Below are positions 43,553 through 54,825 of a stretch of DNA of 64,000 nucleotides, piece after piece. The notes under the pieces are model-generated. The model did no database searches. It worked only from the letters and a program-made list of their open reading frames with translations, and was not told the origin of the DNA. Both the position numbers and the translations under genes were made by a program. How positions within the stretch are numbered: the first letter of the stretch is position 1; every line of letters starts with the position of its first letter. The stretch spans positions 434,001-498,000 of the forward strand of contig NC_079232.1 of assembly GCF_028502605.1 (NCBI RefSeq), in the 5' to 3' direction. This DNA comes from Trichoderma breve. Lineage: Eukaryota > Ascomycota > Sordariomycetes > Hypocreales > Hypocreaceae.

Positions 43553-44080
43553 GCCATGTTTGAACAAAGGAGCCTGTTGTAAGCTGGCTGGCGGAATACT
43601 AGTGTTCACATTGCGGCTTCTTTGTTTGAGTGGATCGATTTACCTTGATGAGTTCTGACTTGATAAAGAAACTTGATAGGTGTCTATTAGTTGACTTATT
43701 TGAGTGGTACAAGCTTGCAAGTTAGGTAGTCAATGTTGTCAAACTTGAGGACAAAGGAGCCTGTTGCCTGTTCACGTCTGCTTTGATAAGTCCACACCAC
43801 GTACTTGAGACCAAAGAAACGGAACAGCTACGCTGAGCCATGTCCCCTGTTGAGTTGACTGATTGGCTTGAGTGAACAGGCATCCTTGTTAGTCGAAGTT
43901 ATCAAACTTGGACAAAAGAGCCTGTTGTCCGTTCACAGACGATTGCTCACAGACGAGAGTTCAGAGTTATATTGCCTCTACTTTGTTTGACTGAACCGTC
44001 TGCTTTGATAAGTCCAAACTCCGTAATTCAGACCAAAGAAACGAACCAGCCACGTTGAACCATGTCCTCTATTGGATTAC
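43553..44080 (-). repeat. Imperfect direct repeats upstream of the NLR
   Basis: Two main copies, about 43732-43860 and 43893-44080, share GACAAARGAGCCTGTTG, GTCTGCTTTGATAAGTCCA, GACCAAAGAAACG and TTGAACCATGTCC-like segments in the same order. Offsets are 161 bases at the left and 222 at the right, because the second copy has about 60 extra bases with short CACAGACGA repeats. A third fragment, AACAAAGGAGCCTGTTGTAA, is at 43562-43581. Copies are perhaps 75-80 percent alike. Confidence 0.75.
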
Positions 44081-44199
44081 GTCTGACGAGCCTGCACAAA
44101 GCCATCTTGTCAAAAGAACACCACTGCGATTCATCGCAGTCATTTTATTCGACCACGGGCTACCCTTGCTTCAAACAAAACAAAATTATATTACATCTC

Positions 44200-46213
44200 T
44201 CAATTCCTTTTATCCCTCTTATACTTGCCAACCTGCTTCGGCTGGCTACCATACGACCTCCTCGCCTGCACCTTATCCCGTCCCATGCTGGCCCCCAGCG
44301 TAATGTCCACGCGCGGCGGCGTGGGGAAGCCGAAGCTCTTTGCAATCTTAGCCAGGTCCAGCTTCTGCACGTCGTACACGGACCGCAGGCTGTGGCTGGC
44401 GTAGGCGTGGAGGTAGGACTTGAAGGCGTCCTTGGCGCTCTGCTGGAGGTAGTAGTTTTTGCCGATGAGCTTCTCGAGCTGGGACTGGACGTTGATGATC
44501 TTTTTGCGGGGGAACTCGAACTCGACGACGGGGACGCGGGCTGCCTTGAGGTAGGACAGGAAGCCGACCTCGTTGGGCTATGAGGAATGTTAGCAATTGC
44601 TAGATGGGAAATGTGAGGATGATAATCGTACCTGAAGGAAGAGAAGACTTCGTCCCTTGGCATCAGTGCCTCGGGCAGTTCGTCCCACACGGTGAATGTA
44701 GTCGCGAGTGTTGTCCGGGGGGTCAAATTGAACAATGAAATCGACGGCAGGGATCTATTTCAGTCGTTAGCAACAATAACTTTTTGAACTTTTTGAGCCC
44801 AATGACAAGCCGGCAAAATACTCACATCCAAACCACGAGCGGCAACATCGGTACAGATCAGAATACCGTGGGGCGCATTGCTAAACTCAAAGAAAGTGTT
44901 GGTCCGCTTCTGCTGCTTCTGCTTGCCGTGAAGATCCAAAACAGGGCAGTCAATGTAGTTCAACAGCTCAGCGTAGTATTTGACAGAGGCACAGCTGCTG
45001 AAGAAGACAATGACCTTCTTCTTCTTAGCCTGCATTTTTCGGAGGAAGGAGAACAGCAGGAGGAAGCGCTCGTCGCCTTCGCAAAGGACGTAGCCCTGCT
45101 CCAGACCATCGACTGTGCTATGCTTCTGCTCCTCGTCGACGTTGATGTATAGCGGGCCGGGTCGCAGTGAGATTCTGGCAAGATCCTCTGTGAATCGCAT
45201 TTAGTCAGATACGTGCGCTGCAAGATGTGTGAACTTAAGCTCGGGAAAATACTCACCAACTTTGGTTGTCTGTGTCGCAGAAAACAGCATAGTCTGTCGG
45301 TCCTCGTTTGACAGAACCTTGACAATCTGTCTCATTTCATCTTCGAAACCAACTTCCAAAATTCGGTCCGCCTCGTCAATGATCAAAGACTTCAAGTTCT
45401 TGAAAACGAATTGAGTGTTGAGAAGGTGATCGAGCAGTCGGCCAGGAGTGGCAATCAAAAGGTTGACACCCTTGGTCAACTTTTCAACCTCTGCTCTTCG
45501 GTTCGCTCCGCCAATGACGATACCGTATGTCTGTGAGTGGTGCTTCATCAGCTCGCGTGCAACGCCGAAAATCTGGAGCGCGAGTTCTCGAGTCGGGGAG
45601 ACGACAATGACACCGGTGCCGTTTCGGGGCTTGAATCGCAGGGAGCTGAGAATCTCTATGGCGGGAATGAGGAAAGCGAGCGTCTTTCCGGAACCTGTCT
45701 TGGCGGCACCGAGAACGTCCTTGCCCGCAAGAAGAGGTGGAATGGCCTGTTTAAGAAGCAGGTTAGTACAAGCTGTGCCATTGGAGATGGAGATTGATTG
45801 GGTAGACTAACGCTACGCTGAATGCTAGTCATCTTGGTGAAGCCCATCTCCTGGATCGCCTTCATCGTCTTCTCGGACAGCTTGAGGTCTTCAAACTTCT
45901 GGGAGTCGGCCAGCGTCGATAGTATGGGCGCAGAGTTGTTGGGTATGACATCTCCATCGGCATCTCTGGCGGCGGGCTTGTCTGCGAGATCTGATCCAGC
46001 ATCTGATTCTCCATCCTCATTGTTGTTTTCCTTGTCCTCGTTTGAGACAGCCTCTTCTTCTTCCTCTTCCTCCTCGTCCTCTGCTACCTCATCTTCAACC
46101 TCGGGCTCGACTGGTGGCGGGGGATTCTTGGACTTTTTTGACTTTTTCGTGGCATCAGCAGCAGCCTCAACCTTGTTCCGCTTGCGCTTCTTGTTCAATG
46201 TGGCGGCATCCAT
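44200..46213 (-). CDS. HAS1: DEAD-box RNA helicase Has1
   Basis: Exons 46213-45812, 45746-45257, 45187-44826, 44754-44632 and 44577-44200 give 584 residues. The N-terminal 100 residues are Lys-rich then strongly acidic (EEDE runs). Helicase motifs: Q-motif [27 protein letters not shown], Ia PTREL, Ib [36 protein letters not shown] and [10 protein letters not shown]. The stretch [20 protein letters not shown] and the DUF4217-type C-terminus ([33 protein letters not shown]) identify Has1 (DDX18), needed in the nucleolus for 40S and 60S pre-rRNA processing and snoRNA release. The end is basic (KYKRDKRN). The first intron's donor is GTTAGT, unusual but forced by the Q-motif. Confidence 0.95.
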
Positions 46214-46619
46214 TGTGACGTTTGTTGGTGCTTTGCGATGCTCCAGGCGGTTTGTAATGGAAGGCTCTGCAGCAGAAATATTTCGCCAGCAATCAGGAAC
46301 CGATAAGAAAAAAAAAAGTTGCTAGTCTGCGATTTGCAAAAATCGGTTCCCACAGTGGTGGGGCTGCGCCACAGGTGTCGATGAGACTAGCAAGGCACAA
46401 GCCACAGTTGACTTGACCGATGCCACAAGGTACATGTGCTTTGTACCGTCTAATTGGAAGCTCTTTACCAGAAGCCGTTGATTATAAAGTCCATCATAAT
46501 AAGTGATCTCGTAAGACGGCATTCAAAGATATAGTTCTTATTCAAGATTAATAAACATTTCCTTTCCTTCTTTCTTTCTTTCTTTCTTCATTATATATTC
46601 ATCATTATTCCCATCTCCA
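46214..46619. other. Intergenic region
   Basis: Has1 promoter and the 3' flank of the nitronate monooxygenase-like gene. It has a CTTT microsatellite at about 46567-46589. No gene. Confidence 0.5.
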
Positions 46620-47672
46620 TTATAATCGACTCTTAGCCGTCAAATACGTCCCTCCTAGCTTGAGCATCTCAACCGCCTCCTCCACCATCTCAGCAACAAT
46701 CTCCCCAGCAGGCTGAATCTTCTCAATCGCACCCGCAACCTGTCCCATCAAGTGCGGCATATCCACGTCTCTGCCCTCATCCAAATCATGCTCCAGCGGC
46801 ACAATTCCCTTGTCGCACAGCGCCTTAATATCGCCAGGTCGGTCATGCCAGCTCTGGATGTAGTCATTCGTCCTCATCCGCAGCGGCCGTCCAGAAATCA
46901 CTAGAGTCCTCTCCGTGCCCTCAAAGCCGCAGGTCACGACGGCCTCTTTGGCGGCCTGGCTGCATCCGGCTTCCTCTGAAGCCACGAAGCGTGTGCCCAC
47001 CCACACGGCCACCGCTCCCTGCATCAGCGAGCTGGCCAGACTGCGTCCATTGCGAATTCCTCCCGCTGCAACGACGAGAGCCGTCGAGCCCTTGAGCATG
47101 GGAGGCTTGTATTTCCTCGCTACGTCGACGACGGCTGGGATCAGCACTGAATTGGCAATGTCGCCTGTGTGACCGCCTCCCTCGCCACCCTGAGCGCATA
47201 CAATATCCACGCCGAGATCCAGCGCCTTGACCGCGTGCTTCGGGTGTCCCACCATGTTCATGACCAAAATGCCGTTCTTGTGAAGCTTCTCTATGATGTA
47301 CTTGGGTGGTACGCCGACGGCACTGACGAACAGCTTGGCGCCACTGTCGATAGTGATGTCAATCAGCTCGTCGAGCTTGCCGCCTGTGTAGTCGTGATTC
47401 GTCTTACGCGCGTTGCCTCCGATTTGTGGCAGCGCCAAATCAACACCAAATGGCATGTCCGGACTCTTGAAGTTTGCCTTCATCTCGGCAATAATCTCGC
47501 GAAGCTGGTCGGGCGTGTACTGGAACCCGCCAATGACACCAAGGCCGCCTGCATTGGACACTGCTGCAGCAAGGCGACCTCCAGAAGTACGCGCCATACC
47601 AGCGAGGAGGATGGGATGCTGGATGCCCAAAAGGGTGGTGATGGGAGTGGTGATGGGTCCAGTGGGCGCCAT
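46620..47672 (-). CDS. Nitronate monooxygenase-like FMN protein
   Basis: A single exon of 350 residues. The TIM-barrel of the 2-nitropropane dioxygenase/nitronate monooxygenase family is complete: LLGIQHPILLAGMA at the start, AAAVSNAGGLGVIGG, DMPFGVDLALP, CAQGGEGGGHTGDI, VVAAGGIRNGRSLASSL with GAVAVWVGTRF (phosphate-binding), and SGRPLRMRTNDYIQSW. FMN binding is secure. Members oxidise alkyl nitronates such as propionate 3-nitronate, a toxic plant and fungal metabolite, but some act on other substrates, so the reaction is a family-level call. No targeting signal is seen. Confidence 0.9.
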   Translation of the reverse strand: MAPTGPITTPITTLLGIQHPILLAGMARTSGGRLAAAVSNAGGLGVIGGFQYTPDQLREIIAEMKANFKSPDMPFGVDLALPQIGGNARKTNHDYTGGKLDELIDITIDSGAKLFVSAVGVPPKYIIEKLHKNGILVMNMVGHPKHAVKALDLGVDIVCAQGGEGGGHTGDIANSVLIPAVVDVARKYKPPMLKGSTALVVAAGGIRNGRSLASSLMQGAVAVWVGTRFVASEEAGCSQAAKEAVVTCGFEGTERTLVISGRPLRMRTNDYIQSWHDRPGDIKALCDKGIVPLEHDLDEGRDVDMPHLMGQVAGAIEKIQPAGEIVAEMVEEAVEMLKLGGTYLTAKSRL

Positions 47673-48601
47673 GATGATGATGGAATGAATGAAATGAAGG
47701 GAGTGATGGGTCGTGATACCAGGTGATGTAAGTGACGCTCGTAATAGAGTACGACGCGATATCCGACCGCTATGGATAGGTAATCACAGAGCAGCCAACA
47801 GTGACGCAAAATGGATAATAGACAGAGGAGGAAGAAGCAGCTTCCAGCAAGACATGCCCCGGATTTGTACTTGATAGCACGGGGAATTGATCCTTGACGG
47901 TCCCTTCTGGGGACATGTAGGCCTACGGAGTACGGAGTAAGGTGGCCCCCAACCCGTTAATATTCACTGGCTAAAAGCTGGAGGACCTGCGCTGGTCCCT
48001 GAAAACGGCTACGGCTGCGGCTGGTAGACGATTCGCGGGGAGGCACTTTGCGGGGAAGCGGCCGCTACCGAGGTATCAAGTGCGGCTGTGAGACGAACTG
48101 CCGTGGCATTGGCATTAGCTGCCCTGCATTTTTATCAGAGACAACGATAGTTAAGAGCTGTAACGGGTATCAACGGCAATAATTAAAATGCACAAGTAAA
48201 TGTTTGGCCCAAAGGTAGCAACACAACATGGGAACTGAACAGTTTCCAGTCTCTTCACCGGCCGGGCGCGGCGGTGTTAAGTAAAGATGGTCGTCTTCTC
48301 TAACACAAGGCCATCACTATTAGAGCACGATTCATATATATCATCAGAGAAAAAAAAATGTGTGATTCATCATTCATCATTGTCGTCAATCGATATCAGT
48401 AAGCCCATGTCTGCTTCACGTCATTCCCACGTAAAGCAGCTCCCAGGCGTTGTAAATGTTCCCCCAAACCCCATCATAACAATAAACTGTGACATCTAGA
48501 TATCCCATGTCAGTAATACATATGGCCTTCAAGGCCAAGCATGTCCCAGCCAGCTAGGTTTCAGCAAAGCTAGCAATCAATCCCAAAAGGCTCCGTTGTA
48601 T
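47673..48601. other. Intergenic region
   Basis: Promoter of the nitronate monooxygenase-like gene and 3' flank of the next gene. A CGGCTACGGCTGCGGCTGG repeat lies at 48007-48025. No gene. Confidence 0.5.
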
Positions 48602-49888
48602 TCATCCAAAATGCGGCAGCCGCGCAGGTACGAAAGCGCTCTGGACAGGCGGCGATGCCTTATCCTTTACCCGTATCTCTAAATCACCCCCGGATAACCC
48701 GGAGTCGTGACGTGCCTCGTCGTCACTATCCTCGTCGTCGTCCAAGTGAATTTCGTGAGGCTCTTGGGGCAGATATTCGTCATCTGCCACATCTGCTGGT
48801 TTCGGCTCCGCTTCTGTTTGCAAACCTCGATCCAGCGCCAATTGAGCTGCGGCTTCTTTCTTCTTTGCCAACTCTTGGTCTTCTTCTTTACCTAGAGCCT
48901 CTTCTTCCAACTCCAAGTCCTTGAGTGATGGCAAGAGTTGAGCATCTTGTGTGGGGTCCTGAGTTACCTGGCCAAAAATTGCCAGGCCAAGCGAGTCTTT
49001 TGACGCAACCGAGCCAAGTGTTGTCCTCGACACCGTTCTGGAGACGGTATGCGCCGGTCGCTTTCCTTTGCTACTCGGTGTTCTTCCGCTCATGGCGCTA
49101 CTCCTATCATCTCTCCTAATCATGTCATAGGTCACATCGTCATCGAGCGCCACTGCATCCTCATCACCCTCACCGTCACTTGGAAACAAATCACCACGAG
49201 AGCGATAGGAATCCGACGTCCCACCCGATCCCGTAGTACCGCTCCGCTTCCTTGATCGGGACGGTTGTAACAATCTCTCGTGGTCCGAATCATCTTCCGC
49301 CCCCAGCAGCGGCTGTGTCTCGGTGTATTCGTGTTTTCTGGTGCCAGGGTGTTCCTGTAGATCTGCCGCACTAGGTTTATATCTCAGAGTGCCACCCATT
49401 TTCCAGGGGAGTTTGCTCAAAAAGCCAATGGGTTGTGTGCTGGGGATAATGGTGGGGTCTTGTTCGCTGTTTTTCCTCCTGGCTCCCCGTGTGCCATAGC
49501 TCATGCCCCTCTTGCGTCGGGGTTGCTCAACGGTCTCGCCTCTCCTCTGGCTCCCAGAGCCCGCCAAGAGACGATCCCAGTCTTCCCCTCCCCAGTTGCC
49601 CAACAGGCCGCCGCTCTCCTCTTCACGATCCCAGTCATCGTAAAAATTAAAACTGTATTCTGTCCGCTCGCGAGCGCGCTCTCGCTGCCGTCGAAGGCGC
49701 TCCTCGGGGTCGCCCAGACACACGGTTGTGCATTGCTCAATGGCCCCTCGTAATGATCCCAGACAAGGGTTGATGTACTGGTGCTGAAAGGTCCAAATGC
49801 CGGCGGCGGCATTCTCAGTCACCGTCTCTGCATCGTGTGTAATCTGGTTCCAGCGCTGACGCAGACGCGGATCCTCGAGGAAAGCCAT
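48602..49888 (-). CDS. Acidic, largely disordered protein of unknown function
   Basis: 428 residues from MAFLEDPRLRQRWNQ at 49888; an ATG at 49969 in the same frame would add 27 residues of ordinary leader-like sequence. Residues 1-70 look folded and helical (ITHDAETVTENAAAGIWTF, INPCLGSLRGAIEQC), followed by an Arg/Glu-rich helix (EERLRRQRERARERTEYSFN) and FYDDWDREEESGGLLG. The rest is disordered: basic PRRKRG and SRSRKRSG patches, Ser/Thr-rich 260-310, then an acidic region (LELEEEALGKEEDQEL, HLDDDEDSDDEARHDSG). Long clean coding frame and codon use argue that it is real. I do not recognise the family. Confidence 0.8.
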   Translation of the reverse strand: MAFLEDPRLRQRWNQITHDAETVTENAAAGIWTFQHQYINPCLGSLRGAIEQCTTVCLGDPEERLRRQRERARERTEYSFNFYDDWDREEESGGLLGNWGGEDWDRLLAGSGSQRRGETVEQPRRKRGMSYGTRGARRKNSEQDPTIIPSTQPIGFLSKLPWKMGGTLRYKPSAADLQEHPGTRKHEYTETQPLLGAEDDSDHERLLQPSRSRKRSGTTGSGGTSDSYRSRGDLFPSDGEGDEDAVALDDDVTYDMIRRDDRSSAMSGRTPSSKGKRPAHTVSRTVSRTTLGSVASKDSLGLAIFGQVTQDPTQDAQLLPSLKDLELEEEALGKEEDQELAKKKEAAAQLALDRGLQTEAEPKPADVADDEYLPQEPHEIHLDDDEDSDDEARHDSGLSGGDLEIRVKDKASPPVQSAFVPARLPHFG

Positions 49889-50903
49889 TGCTGGCGGTGG
49901 GCGGGATGGTTGATTTATGGCTCTGGGAAATCGTGCCCAATTGGTGACGTCGCAGACATGGGACGACAACGGACGGCAAGATTGCTAAGAACAAGCGGCA
50001 CGCAGCGGGCACATCAGTGTGCCATCATCGGCGGGCAATTGCTGGCAAGGCTGAGAAATACGCAGTCGGCTTCTCGCTCTCGGCAGGCGTCACGATTCGC
50101 ACGATGTTTGCAATGTTGGTGACGAGTTTGAGACAATGTCAAAGATCAAACCTCTCGGTGTTTTCGATGAATTAGGCTGGTCAAGCCCTCGATGAAACAG
50201 GTTGAACAAGGTGGCACGTGCAGACCATCCCAGCTTATGTAACGCAGCTTGGCTTGGGGTAAAGTGGGCATGATGGCATGAAGCTCTCCACATTGTTGTT
50301 AGTGCACAGGCTACTGCACTTTATTGCCGTCTTGGCTCTGCTTTTTCCTGGTGGCTTGAAGACAGTTTGGACGCCGCTTGGAGATGCAAATTATTATACG
50401 AGGCAGGGCGTCGGTTGCTGAGACGGCATGTACCTTAGATTCATGACCTGCATGTGCCTTGCGGTGGTTTAGCACGATGTCTCATGTTAGTTCGGGCATG
50501 CAGACGCTGTAAGCACAGCGCATTATGGGTAGTACATGAACGCCAAGTGATGTAAGGAGCACGATTGAGCACACAAGAAAAACATGTGACAGAACAACAA
50601 GGCATTCTTACTTTGCTGCACTGCATAAAAACTAGATTCCAATTCTCACAAAACTTTATCAACGAGGAACCGAGAAAATGGGGGCATATAAAGAACGTGG
50701 GTGTGGGATATCTACGAGTGGAATCCAATGTCGATGCTTACTCGGTACCTGACTTATTACACTAATGCACTATACGATCGGACACACTCTTACGAAAAGC
50801 TAAATAAATTAACACACTCTTGGGAAATAATGCCAACTATCAACTGTCATATTTCCTCTCACATCAACAACATACAGAGCTTCTCCTAATTCCACCTGCC
50901 CCA
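49889..50903. other. Intergenic region
   Basis: Promoter of the acidic protein gene and the 3' flank of the VOC-fold gene. No supportable gene. Confidence 0.5.
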
Positions 50904-51553
50904 TCAAAATAACGGTACGGTGCTCAGGTCCCGCGGTCCAATATTCGGCCTCTTGTGAATACTCTCCTTTGACTCTCCACTCTGCACCCGTCTCAGCATA
51001 TCTTCAGGGTCAAAATCCACACCAATGGGATTCTCCACAAAGTCCTTCGACGTCATATACGCATCCTGCTTCTCCAAATCGTCAAAGGCATCGATGAATG
51101 TTTCCAACACGTTGCCATCCGGGTCTCGGTAGTACATACTGATGGTGAGCCCGTGGTGGACGCACCAGACCGGCGTGACTCCATGCTCCTTGCGCTGCGA
51201 GTATGCTTTGAGTAGGCCCTCGATGTCGTCAAACCCAAACGCGATGTGCTAGAAAAAAGGAAAGATTATTAGCAACATTGCTACTTGCTCAATTAGTGTT
51301 TTCTGATGCTTACATCAAGACCACAGGACTTTGGTGGCAGTGTTTGCAGATCTGGCCGCGAAACGAGAGCAATGCGATGGTGCTCATCGTCGTAGGTGAT
51401 GAAAGCGACCTGGTCGCTCTCAACTTGAGCTTTTCCGCCCAGGAAAGTCTTGTAGAATGGGGACATTTCCTTGAGGTTGCCGGTGCGCAGAACCACATGT
51501 GCCAGCCTCGAGGGCGACGTGATGAGGGGAGTTTCCTTGGTTCCTTTGGACAT
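50904..51553 (-). CDS. VOC-fold (glyoxalase/extradiol dioxygenase-like) protein
   Basis: Exons 51553-51314 and 51248-50904 give 194 residues. The vicinal-oxygen-chelate pattern is clear: first half RLAHVVLRTGNLKEMSPFY with metal-type H19, FLGGKAQVESDQVAFITYDD and HHRIALV; after the intron HIAFGFDDIEGLLKAY with a second histidine, PVWCVHHGLTISMYYRDPDG and NVLETFIDAF with the metal-type glutamate. The pattern resembles BphC-type biphenyl-2,3-diol dioxygenase annotations in fungi, but at one module it may be a lyase, isomerase or dioxygenase. The 65-base intron (GTAAGC...TTTCTAG) splits the two halves of the fold. Confidence 0.88.
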
Positions 51554-53041
51554 TTTGAGAGAGATGGTAGTTATTCTTGAGGGATTGAGATGAAAGATAG
51601 ATTGGTTGATGTATGCAAAGCTCAGAGGTTGGTTGCTATATATATATTCGCATGTGTATTCGTAGTGTCTTGTGAGTAAGACCCCTAAATGGGATACACT
51701 TCACGAGGCGCATGTGAATGAACTATGCCCCTATTTTCCATTGTAATATAATTGCGGAGTTGAACTCTACCAATAAAATATTCTGTTCAATATCAACTTG
51801 TATTGATGAGTTTACAGAGTGTGGTGAGCGTCACTCACCTTGTAATTCCGACCCGGAATTACATAACTTCAATGGCGGAGAACTGCCGATTTCTATAGTC
51901 AATCATATATGATATCACTATGATCCCTTTTGATACGAGCTTAATGATATATTATCTCCGTTATGTGCATTTTAAACGAAAGAAAAGACACTTTTCGGGT
52001 TGGAAGCATTACCTAAGTCCGAGACCTATGCTGAGTCTCGGCCTAACAGACGGTCACATACAGAATTAATGAAATGAGACGTATAGGAAATAAGAACTGA
52101 TGTTGCTATATAGCATAAATAAATAAAAAATTGAGAAGATAATGGATTAGGAAGAGAGAAAGCTGTAGATTATTTGCGCGGTTCTGATGAGCACCAATAA
52201 CGACGTTCAGCTTGAGTCCTTATCCAAGTCACTTCAACAACACCAACCTAGGACCACGCATATCTTCTAAAGACCGAGTTACCATCCCTTCTTATTCTCA
52301 AGGATAGTGTAAAGTTCCAAGTTGAAGAAGGAATTAAAATCTGTATAAGTTATTCCGCTCGTATGGCCGTGCAATGCCCGTTGAGGCAACCGATAATTCC
52401 GACGTTCACTCCTAGAATTGACTATTTGTGTCCATGTGAGCACATCACCGCATGTGTATCATTCATGTTCGTATCCGTAAGTGTCAGTACTAGGGAGGGC
52501 CTTATTCATGTAGCTCAGCTCGGCATTCCTATTTATAACCAGCGACCACGTATAGAAAGCTCCATCCAGTTGAACAGCACGCACACTATTTTCAATCTCT
52601 TTATCCAATTTTGTCTAAAGTCTAATTTCGCATATTCTTCGTTCCCGTTTCACCATTATTTTTTTTCCCGTAATCCAAAAACACCTTTTTATCCCAGCAA
52701 AGCAGTAATAGCACCCAATATACACACCGGAAATCCATACCAGAATTCAATGCCATCTAAATTGCCAAGAATCAGCATCCCTTTTCCATTTCCTAGCTCT
52801 AAGCCCTGTATAGTCATAAATATCGTGAAAACTTTCATTTCCAAGGGTCAACTATCCAAGTGGTCGGTTGTCCGAGGGATAGATTATCCAAGAGTCAGCT
52901 ATCCGAGTGGTCGATTGTCCGACGCTACTCAGTCCTTATTTCCCTCTCCAGTCTTCGTTTCATGAGAGAATGCTGTTTGGAACGCACACATCCATAGACG
53001 TGGAATCTCTCTCTTGAGCAAAATTTGGAAACAACGCCCGA
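51554..53041. other. AT-rich intergenic region
   Basis: No gene supported. An open frame at 52363-52965 (200 codons) has a TATAA-like element inside it and no domain; it is discussed under rejected items. The short tandem repeat at 52849-52928 lies in it. Confidence 0.5.
52849..52928 (+). repeat. 15-16 base degenerate tandem repeat
   Basis: About five units of CRRYTATCCRAGTGGT-like sequence alternate with CGRTTGTCCGA variants. It ends about 110 bases beyond the stop of the F-box-like gene, which is read towards it. Confidence 0.6.
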
Positions 53042-53836
53042 CTAGAACAGTTCAGGTTCCAAATTAAACGTCTCGAGTTTCCCGAAACTTCTAGCAATCT
53101 CCTTCATCGTCTGGTATCCAAAGCGGCGCAAGTTTAGCGGACGAATAGTCAACTCTTTCACGCATCTCACAGTCGGAAGCTTAGTCGTTCGCCCATCGCC
53201 CATGCTGCTAAAGTCAAGCTCGATGTTTTCCACGGTGCGCAGCTCCTCGACGAGATCCATGTGGGTGCGAACGATGTCGCATATTTCTTCGCGCAGCTCG
53301 AATGGCCGCAATTGCCGAGATAGACTGCAGCTTTCATCCATCGTACACCACTCAGGTAATCTGCATGGATAGATATCTTTATCAAAGGTGCAGCAGTCGA
53401 AGCGATGCCTCAGTTTGCTTTCAACATGCACACTAATCTCCAAGGTGAGCCCCGAACCACTGTCGCTTCCATCTACTTCACCCCAGGAACTGAGTATGTC
53501 CATCAGTGTCCACAAAGCATTTGTGAAGATTTGGTTATTTCTGGCAAGCTGATCAAATGGTTCCAAAGTGCCACAAGTGAAGCACTCCCATGTCGGGGGT
53601 TGGATGCGCAGCCAAATACGCTTGATAATATCCTCCCGGCCCCGGACGATTTGGCGAAGGTCATCGACGCACGAGTAGTTTAAAACGAGCGTCCGGAAGG
53701 TCTTCTTTTCAAAGTAATACTGCCATTCTCTATTAACCGCGGCGTACTTAGCTGTACTTTGGTAGGGCCATGCCTTGGGTATGGCTTCAAAGATTTGATA
53801 CTTGAGTTCGGGCGGTAAGTCTTTCCACTTCGCCAT
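53042..53836 (-). CDS. F-box-like protein, possibly shortened
   Basis: 264 residues from MAKWKDLPPELKYQIFEAIP at 53836. This opening is the F-box signature (LPPEL..IFE.IP), and the next segment, YAAVNREWQYYFEKKTFRTL, is the usual continuation in large ascomycete F-box families. FTCGTLE, CRLPEWCTMDE and VKELTIRPLNLRRFGYQTM follow. Relatives I know are often 400-600 residues with a leucine-rich second half, so this copy may be shortened or have further exons I could not place. F-box proteins link substrates to SCF ubiquitin ligases. The TTG at 53854 is not a start. Confidence 0.6.
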   Translation of the reverse strand: MAKWKDLPPELKYQIFEAIPKAWPYQSTAKYAAVNREWQYYFEKKTFRTLVLNYSCVDDLRQIVRGREDIIKRIWLRIQPPTWECFTCGTLEPFDQLARNNQIFTNALWTLMDILSSWGEVDGSDSGSGLTLEISVHVESKLRHRFDCCTFDKDIYPCRLPEWCTMDESCSLSRQLRPFELREEICDIVRTHMDLVEELRTVENIELDFSSMGDGRTTKLPTVRCVKELTIRPLNLRRFGYQTMKEIARSFGKLETFNLEPELF

Positions 53837-54825
53837 ACTGGATGAACCGTGCAATTAGCTACCTGAGAAACGAGTAAGATTGAGTAAGGAGTGAAATTGA
53901 GCAAGGAGTGAAGGGGAAATGGGAAGAATGAAGAAGATATAGTCGGGCGAGAAGAGTAAAAAAGCCATGGCTGAAGGAAGCTCGCGAAAGTAAAAGCTGA
54001 AAGTTCTTCAATACTATAGTTCAGATTGATAGCATATTCCGAATATTTGAATTATCGGCATCGCCACAGCAGATACCTTTATCTCAGGCGAAATTTGAGT
54101 TTATTTGTATGAACCTGGCCTTGCCTATAGCTCTTCAAGTCAAGCTCACAGCTATACATTGTTCAAAAGCTTAAGCCACTCTGGAGATCCAGAAGAGTTA
54201 CCCAGCCTCACAGGGTATCTAAGTTACAGATTCCAGTGAATGTAAAAGATAAATGCACTTTGGCCATGCTGATATTCGAGACCCTGTTCAGATTGGAACT
54301 ATACGTTAAAGCTTACTTGTCTCTCGAAAAGAAGAACAGGAACCTTGAGACAAACTTGATCGCCTCAAGGAGACTGAAGCAGAGTAGATTATTAGATTAG
54401 GAGCCCGTAAACTCAAGCAAAACAAGTCACTATCCGGGGGTTGGAACAGATTCGGAATGATCTAAGTGAGAAAATCCGGCTGTATCTGCTTGCTGCCGGC
54501 CGTCGGGAAGCGGTTACGCAGGCAGTAACGTCCCAAATATCCGGAATGACACAGTTCTCGAATAGAGAGCACGAGAAACAAGCCAGCTTTGAACGCCTCG
54601 CGGCAGAAGAGAAGGTCCTGTAACAATCCAAGCCGCGCGCCTCTAGATCTTCCCGATCGCGGCTATTATGTTCTTACCCCTGCTATTTATGTTCGTATTT
54701 TCCCGACGTGGCATGCCGAGCATCCGGACAGCATCTGACTCTAGAAGTATCATCCACTGTCCCGGAAAGTCACTATCCGCAGATTCCAGGTCCCCAGCCC
54801 TGTGCCCCACGTCGATGATGCCGAG
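53837..54825. other. Intergenic region, possible relic
   Basis: Promoter of the F-box-like gene, then sequence with a 60-codon plus-strand frame at 54441-54623 that is helical and charged (EKIRLYLLAAGRREAVTQ, EKQASFERLAAEEKVL). It may belong to a decayed mobile element next to the LINE remnant but I cannot prove it. Confidence 0.4.

Larger units (their letters stand above)
43463..44199. other. Intergenic region between NLR and Has1 genes
   Basis: NLR promoter and Has1 3' flank. Most of it is occupied by the imperfect direct repeats at 43553-44080 and the TATA element at 43494-43502. Confidence 0.6.

Noticed and set aside
52363..52965. 200-codon plus-strand open frame
   Set aside because: Contains a TATAA-like promoter element within it, no domain, and S/P/I/F-rich composition; could hide a small gene starting at 52750 but nothing supports it.
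54441..54623. 60-codon plus-strand frame with charged helix
   Set aside because: Too short and without family match to call a gene; may be part of a decayed element.
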